DNA of 37,806 nt from Caenispirillum salinarum AK4 (GTDB taxonomy: Bacteria > Pseudomonadota > Alphaproteobacteria > Rhodospirillales > Rhodospirillaceae). The stretch lies in NCBI RefSeq assembly GCF_000315795.1, contig NZ_ANHY01000025.1, positions 1 to 37,806 on the forward strand. Reading direction: 5' to 3'. Both the position numbers and the translations under genes were made by a program. The notes beneath the pieces were generated by a model. The model was not told the origin of the DNA. It did no database searches and saw only the letters and a list, made by a program, of their open reading frames with translations. This document shows positions 34,106-37,806 of this stretch, one piece after another (position 1 is the first letter of the stretch; every line of letters begins with the position of its first letter).

Positions 34106-34870
34106 ATGATTTCGCGCCTTCCCGCCCCCGTCGTCCGCGGCCTCGCGCTCGGCCTCGCCGTCGTCGCGCTGACGGGCTGCAACGCCATCCAGCGGCTGTC
34201 CGAGGTGGGCGAGCCGCCCAAGATGTCGACCATCGAAAACCCGGTGGAGGCCCGCAACTACCGCCCCGTCAGCATGCCCATGCCGCGGGTGCAGGAGGCC
34301 GACCCCAACGTCAACAGCCTGTGGCGTCCGGGCTCGCGCGCCTTCTTCAAGGACCAGCGCGCCAACGACATCGGCGACATCCTGACCGTGGTGGTCAACA
34401 TCCAGAACGAGAACGCGGCACTCAGCAACTCCACCAACCGCTCGCGCGGGGCGAACGAAAGCGCCGGACTGCCGGGCTTCCTGGGCTTCGAGAGCCAGCT
34501 GGGGGCCATCCTTCCCGACGAGGTGGACCCGGGCAACCTGCTGAGCGCCGAAAGCGATTCCGGCTCCTCGGGCAGCGGCACCATCCAGCGCAGCGAGACC
34601 ATCGACGTGCGCCTGGCAGCGGTGGTCACCCAGGTCCTGCCCAACGGCAACCTGGTTGTGGCCGGCCGGCAGGAAGTGCGCGTCAACAACGAGTTGCGCG
34701 AGCTTCAGGTGACCGGCGTGGTGCGGCCGCAGGACATCCGCTCCGACAACACCATCGACGTCGACAAGATCGCCGAGGCCCGCATCAGCTACGGCGGCCG
34801 CGGCACCATCTCCGACGTGCAGCAGCCGCGCTACGGCCAGCAGATCTTCGACATCATCTTCCCGTTCTGA
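34106..34870 (+). CDS. flgH: Flagellar L-ring lipoprotein FlgH
   Basis: Outer-membrane lipoprotein that forms the L-ring. From ATG 34106 it is 254 aa. A lipoprotein signal, LGLAVVALTGCNA, has the lipobox LTGC, giving the acylated Cys about residue 25. Conserved segments are VNSLWRPGSRAFFKDQRANDIGDILTVVVNIQNENAALS, SGTIQRSETIDVRLAAVVTQVLPNGNLVVAGRQEVRVNNELRELQVTGVVRPQDI, and the C-terminus ISYGGRGTISDVQQPRYGQQIFDIIFPF. The upstream GGGAG fits this ATG. A bidirectional terminator follows. Confidence 0.97.
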   Translation: MISRLPAPVVRGLALGLAVVALTGCNAIQRLSEVGEPPKMSTIENPVEARNYRPVSMPMPRVQEADPNVNSLWRPGSRAFFKDQRANDIGDILTVVVNIQNENAALSNSTNRSRGANESAGLPGFLGFESQLGAILPDEVDPGNLLSAESDSGSSGSGTIQRSETIDVRLAAVVTQVLPNGNLVVAGRQEVRVNNELRELQVTGVVRPQDIRSDNTIDVDKIAEARISYGGRGTISDVQQPRYGQQIFDIIFPF

Positions 34871-34948
34871 TCGGGGCGGGCCGGCGCAAGGACGGTGCGA
34901 GGGGATGAGCGGCGACCCCTCGCCCTCGCCGCGATCAGCCGGGGCACG

Positions 34949-34990
34949 AAAAAAGCGGGCGGCCTCCGGGAAGCCGCCCGCCTTTTCTTC
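34949..34990. terminator. Bidirectional terminator between flgH and dksA
   Basis: A 9-bp perfect stem (GCGGGCGGC and GCCGCCCGC, 9-nt loop) is flanked by AAAAAA on the left and CTTTTCTTC on the right. It therefore ends both flgH (plus) and dksA (minus). Confidence 0.88.
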
Positions 34991-35003
34991 AGCCCGCCGC
35001 GCG

Positions 35004-35420
35004 TCAGTCGCTGCGGTGGGTGCGTTCCATGCGCTCGTGGCGTTCCTGGGCCTCGATCGACAGGGTGGCGATCGGACGGGCCTCCAGGCGCTTGAGGCTG
35101 ATGGGCTCGTTGGTTTCCTCGCAGTAGCCGTAGGTGCCTTCCTCGATGCGGTTGAGCGCCGCGTCGATCTTGGAGATCAGCTTGCGGGCCCGGTCGCGGG
35201 TGCGCAGCTCCAGGCTGCGGTCCATCTCGGCCGACGCCCGGTCGGCCAGGTCCGGCTCCTGCAACCCGCCCTCCTGGAGGTGCTCGAGGGTTTCCTCGGC
35301 TTCACGGTGCAGTTCGGCGCGCCACTTCAGCAACTTCTGGCGGAAATATTCCCGCTGCAGGTCGTTCATGAACGGCTCGTCGTCCGACGGTCGATAGTCG
35401 GGCGGAAGCGTGACGGTCAT
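35004..35420 (-). CDS. dksA: RNA polymerase-binding transcription factor DksA
   Basis: Binds the RNA polymerase secondary channel and, with ppGpp, adjusts rRNA and amino-acid promoters. It is 138 aa. The coiled-coil tip ADRASAEMD carries Asp60 and Ala62, matching the functional DxA of E. coli DksA. The C-terminal region is YGYCEETNEPISLKRLEARPIATLSIEAQERHE. Only Cys100 remains of the four zinc cysteines. One-Cys or zinc-free DksA is known in alphaproteobacteria such as Rhodobacter. It has its own promoter at 35459-35487, lies after fliX on the same strand, and converges on flgH. Confidence 0.93.
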   Translation of the reverse strand: MTVTLPPDYRPSDDEPFMNDLQREYFRQKLLKWRAELHREAEETLEHLQEGGLQEPDLADRASAEMDRSLELRTRDRARKLISKIDAALNRIEEGTYGYCEETNEPISLKRLEARPIATLSIEAQERHERMERTHRSD

Positions 35421-35458
35421 GCCTGTTCAACCCTGTTCGTTATCTTTCAGTGGGGCTT

Positions 35459-35487
35459 TGTATATCGACCCGCGATGCAAGGAGCAA
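35459..35487 (-). promoter_or_regulatory. Sigma-70-type promoter of dksA
   Basis: On the minus strand TTGCTC (35482-35487) and TATACA (35459-35464) are 17 bp apart, about 39 bp upstream of the dksA ATG. This makes dksA independent of fliX. Confidence 0.65.
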
Positions 35488-35560
35488 GCGTCCATTTCGC
35501 CCGAGCCGCCGGGCCGGCCGGAGGCTGCGGTTCTTTCCGCCCTTGTCGGAACGGGAAACG

Positions 35561-36025
35561 TCAACCGCGCTCGAGCTTGGCGAGTTCCACCTCGGCACGC
35601 AGCTCGATTTCGTCCAGCAGGGCCGCCAGTTGCGGGTCCTGGGCGTCCTCGCGCTGCTCGCGCACCAGGCGGGCCAGCCCCGAAAGGCGGTCCTTGGGCA
35701 CATGGCCCAGCAGCAGGCCGACGCGCAGTTCCTCCAGCCGGTCGAGGATGTCCTCGCCGCGCTGAAGCATGGCGGCCTGACGCTTGCGGCGGCCGGCCTC
35801 GTCGCCGGTCGCGTCGACGCCGTCCACCATCTGCGCGGCCAGAAGCGCTTCCAGCCCGCCCACCTGCGACGGCGCGTCGGACGCGCGCGCGCCTTGTGCG
35901 CCGGCATCGTCCTTGGCCTCGGCGCTGAAACGGCGCAGGGCCCGGGCGAAATCGGCGCTCTTGTCCTTGCTGGTCTTGTCGGTGCGACGCTGTCCGCCAC
36001 CGGGACCAGGGCCGGAAATCTTCAT
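35561..36025 (-). CDS. fliX: Flagellar assembly regulator FliX
   Basis: In Caulobacter FliX couples early flagellar assembly to the activity of the sigma-54 activator FlbD. This 154-aa protein begins MKISGPGPGGGQRRTDKTSK, the FliX start. It continues with a helical region ending GEDILDRLEELRVGLLLGHVPKDRLSGLARLVREQREDAQDPQLAALLDEIELRAEVELAKLE, the family hallmark. The ATG at 36023-36025 is chosen because the in-frame TTG at 36034 adds only three residues. It is divergent from flgI, whose promoter carries the predicted FlbD-like site. This supports the same circuit here. Confidence 0.88.
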   Translation of the reverse strand: MKISGPGPGGGQRRTDKTSKDKSADFARALRRFSAEAKDDAGAQGARASDAPSQVGGLEALLAAQMVDGVDATGDEAGRRKRQAAMLQRGEDILDRLEELRVGLLLGHVPKDRLSGLARLVREQREDAQDPQLAALLDEIELRAEVELAKLERG

Positions 36026-36054
36026 CCGCGTCAACCGTGTGTTAATGACACCCG

Positions 36055-36067
36055 CCTAGAGTCTAGG
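36055..36067. repeat. 13-bp palindrome upstream of fliX
   Basis: CCTAGA-G-TCTAGG, perfect, 30 bp upstream of the fliX ATG, in the divergent fliX/flgI region. It could be an operator or overlap a -10 element of fliX. Confidence 0.45.
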
Positions 36068-36110
36068 ACGCACCGCCCCCGCGGGAAAGAGGGAATCGGC
36101 GCCACCGGCA

Positions 36111-36125
36111 CGGCAAAGTTTGCCT
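36111..36125. promoter_or_regulatory. ftr-like (FlbD) site upstream of flgI
   Basis: CGGCA-N5-TGCCT contains the perfect core GGCAAAGTTTGCC. It is centred 64 bp upstream of the -24 GG of the flgI promoter, the same geometry as at flgF. Confidence 0.55.
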
Positions 36126-36180
36126 ATCCGCAGGCCCATATCCCCGGCCTTCCGCGCGCGGCGCCGCCCCGTTCAAGGTG

Positions 36181-36197
36181 TGGCACGCCGTTCGCAT
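36181..36197 (+). promoter_or_regulatory. Sigma-54 promoter of flgI
   Basis: TGGCACG-CCGT-TCGCA has GG (36182-36183) and GC (36194-36195) 10 bp apart. It is a near-consensus -24/-12 promoter 40 bp upstream of the flgI start. Confidence 0.82.
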
Positions 36198-36235
36198 GAA
36201 GGGGCGAGACAGTTGGTAAGAAGGACGATCCGATC

Positions 36236-37387
36236 GTGACCAGTCACCGCCGCCGCTTCTCTCTGCGCCGCCTGGCCGCCGTCGCGCTGTCGGTGCTGAC
36301 GGCCTGCGCGGTGCTGACGGGCACGCTGGTGCCCGCGCCGGCGTCGGCCGCCTCGCGCATCAAGGACATCGCCGATTTCGAGGGCGTGCGCGACAACCTG
36401 CTGGTGGGCTACGGCATCGTCGTCGGCCTGGACGGCAGCGGCGACGACCTGGGCGACGCCCCCTTCACCCGCGAAAGCCTGGTGAGCATGCTCGAGCGCC
36501 TGGGCGTCAACACCCGCGGCATCGACATCGACAGCGAAAACGTGGCGGCCGTCATGGTCACCGCCGAACTGCCGCCGTTCTCCCGTCAGGGCAGCCGCAT
36601 CGACGTGGCCGTCAGCGCGCTGGGCACGGCGGAAAGCCTGCTCGGCGGCACGCTGCTGGTGACTCCGCTGCTGGGCGCGGACGGCGAGGTCTACGCCGTC
36701 GGCCAGGGCCAGGTGCAGGTGGGCGGCTTCAAGGCGCAGGGGCAGGCCGAGACGGTCACCAAGGGCGTGCCGACCTCGGGCCGCATCCCCAACGGCGCCA
36801 TCATCGAGCGCGAGATCCCGTTCGAGCTGCGCGACCTCAACCAGGTCAAGCTGGCCCTGCGCAACCCGGACTTCACCACCGCCCGGCGGATCGCCCAGGC
36901 GGTCAACGCCTATTTGGGCACGCCGGCGGCGGCGCCGACCGATCCGGGCACGGTGCAGGTCTCGGTGCCGCCGAACACGGACGTGGTGAACCTGCTGACC
37001 GACATCGAGCAGCTCCGCGTCGAACCCGACCAGCTGGCCCGCGTGGTCATCGACGAGGCCACCGGCATCATCGTCATCGGCGACAATGTGCGCGTCTCGC
37101 GCGTCGCCATCGCCCAGGGCAGCCTGACCATCCGCGTGACCGAAACGCCCCAGGTCAGCCAGCCCGCGCCGTTTTCCGAAACCGGCCAGACCGCCATCGT
37201 GCCGCGCACCGACATCGAGGTGGACGAGGACGAGGACCGCCGGCTGGGCATCGTCGAGGGCGGCGTCAGCCTTCAGGAACTGGTGGACGGCCTGAACGCG
37301 CTCGGCATCGGCCCGCGCGACATGATCAGCATCCTGCAGGCCATCAAGGCGGCCGGCGCCCTTCAGGCCGAAATCGAGGTGATGTGA
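36236..37387 (+). CDS. flgI: Flagellar P-ring protein FlgI
   Basis: Forms the periplasmic P-ring around the rod. It is 383 aa with a GTG start at 36236 after AAGGA. The signal peptide runs to about residue 38 (LVPAPASAA). Diagnostic segments are SRIKDIADFEGVRDNLLVGYGIVVGLDGSGD, SMLERLGVNTR, NVAAVMVTAELPPFSRQGSRIDV, and GGTLLVTPLLGADGEVYAVGQGQV. The C-terminal GVSLQELVDGLNALGIGPRDMISILQAIKAAGALQAEIEVM is also typical. It is driven by a sigma-54 promoter and overlaps flgJ by one base (TGATG). Confidence 0.97.
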   Translation: MTSHRRRFSLRRLAAVALSVLTACAVLTGTLVPAPASAASRIKDIADFEGVRDNLLVGYGIVVGLDGSGDDLGDAPFTRESLVSMLERLGVNTRGIDIDSENVAAVMVTAELPPFSRQGSRIDVAVSALGTAESLLGGTLLVTPLLGADGEVYAVGQGQVQVGGFKAQGQAETVTKGVPTSGRIPNGAIIEREIPFELRDLNQVKLALRNPDFTTARRIAQAVNAYLGTPAAAPTDPGTVQVSVPPNTDVVNLLTDIEQLRVEPDQLARVVIDEATGIIVIGDNVRVSRVAIAQGSLTIRVTETPQVSQPAPFSETGQTAIVPRTDIEVDEDEDRRLGIVEGGVSLQELVDGLNALGIGPRDMISILQAIKAAGALQAEIEVM

Positions 37388-37719
37388 TGAGCATGGACCC
37401 GCTTGGACAGAACGTTTCCGGCCTCATTGCCCAGGCTCGCGCCCAGGGCGGCCCCAACGTCGCGCCCGGCAGCGTCAAGAACATCGAACAGGCCCGCAAG
37501 ACGGCCCAGGACTTCGAGGCGTTCTTCCTGTCGCAGATGTTCCAGCACATGTTCTCGGGCATAAAGACCGACGAGATGTTCGGCGGCGGCCAGGGCGAGG
37601 AGATGTGGCGGTCCATGCTGGTGGACCAGTACGGCAAGGACATCGCCGCCAACGGCGGCATCGGCATCGCCGACCAAGTCATGAAAGCACTGTTGCAGAC
37701 CCAGGAGGTTGACCAATGA
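37387..37719 (+). CDS. flgJ: Rod-binding protein FlgJ (N-terminal domain only)
   Basis: Caps the growing rod in the periplasm. From the ATG at 37387 it is 110 aa. It shows the rod-binding signature ARKTAQDFEAFFLSQMFQHMF, then FGGGQGEEMWRSMLVDQYGKDIAANGGIGIADQV. The muramidase domain of enteric FlgJ is absent, as is usual in alphaproteobacteria, so a separate lytic enzyme must clear peptidoglycan. A GTG at 37384 is an alternative start. The stop overlaps the next ATG by 4 bp. Confidence 0.92.
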   Translation: MSMDPLGQNVSGLIAQARAQGGPNVAPGSVKNIEQARKTAQDFEAFFLSQMFQHMFSGIKTDEMFGGGQGEEMWRSMLVDQYGKDIAANGGIGIADQVMKALLQTQEVDQ

Positions 37720-37806
37720 GCGGTCCCAACCGCCCGCCTGGTCCGCCGCGCCCGCCGGGCGCCGGTCCCGCGCGTCCCGGCCCCGGCGCCGGCCCCGCCG
37801 CCCCGG
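37716..37806 (+). CDS. Partial proline-rich ORF after flgJ
   Basis: The ATG at 37716 overlaps the flgJ stop (ATGA) and follows a strong CAGGAGG site (37702-37708), so translation is credible. The 30 visible codons are almost only Pro, Gly, Ala and Arg (MSGPNRPPGPPRPPGAG...), a disordered N-terminus. The gene continues beyond the window. Its product is not recognised; position suggests a small flagellar accessory such as an export chaperone. Confidence 0.6.
   Translation, partial: MSGPNRPPGPPRPPGAGPARPGPGAGPAAP

Overview
The window is a very GC-rich stretch of an alphaproteobacterial chromosome, most likely Rhodospirillales (inference). Supporting signs are flagellar genes of the alphaproteobacterial type (FliX, DUF6468, MotE, a short FlgJ), a CckA-type cell-cycle kinase next to recA and alaS, a one-cysteine DksA and a polyhydroxyalkanoate phasin. 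Reading frames are intact throughout. I see no tRNA, rRNA, insertion sequence, phage or CRISPR array.

Layout. (1) 1-2306, minus strand: ugd (cut by the window edge), galU, and a phasin gene with its own promoter and terminator. (2) 2851-8591: alaS and recA on the minus strand, with a hemerythrin-like gene and a YeeE/YedE transporter gene inserted between them on the plus strand. (3) 8743-14795, minus: flgB-flgC-fliE-fliQ-fliR-flhB-cckA, covering rod, export gate and cell-cycle kinase. (4) 15001-16955, plus: flhX (FlhB C-domain paralogue), an unknown small gene, fliO, fliP. (5) 17069-20825: a YeiH-type transporter, a TPP riboswitch with thiC, and a secreted peptidoglycan-binding protein. (6) 20959-30829, minus: fliL, fliM, DUF6468, motE, cheY, cheZ, two motB-like genes and a 1184-residue AMIN/TPR gene. 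(7) 31176-37806: flgF, flgG, flgA, flgH (plus); dksA and fliX (minus); flgI, flgJ and a partial proline-rich ORF (plus).

How it works together. Regions 3, 4, 6 and 7 encode much of the flagellar basal body: export gate (FliO, P, Q, R, FlhB), rod (FlgB, C, F, G, FliE), P- and L-rings (FlgI, FlgA, FlgH), switch (FliM), stator accessories (FliL, MotE, MotB-like) and the CheY/CheZ output. Two clear sigma-54 promoters precede flgF and flgI. Each has a CGGCA-N5-TGCC inverted repeat about 60 bp upstream, resembling Caulobacter FlbD (ftr) sites, and fliX, whose product works with FlbD, lies between them.

Most interesting is the end of the minus-strand motor operon. A MotB-like protein that keeps the channel aspartate, a second that has lost it, and a very large exported protein with three AMIN-like repeats and a TPR region are packed together without a motA. 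I propose these as candidate parts of a periplasmic motor or cell-wall-anchoring module. This is inference from context and sequence only.
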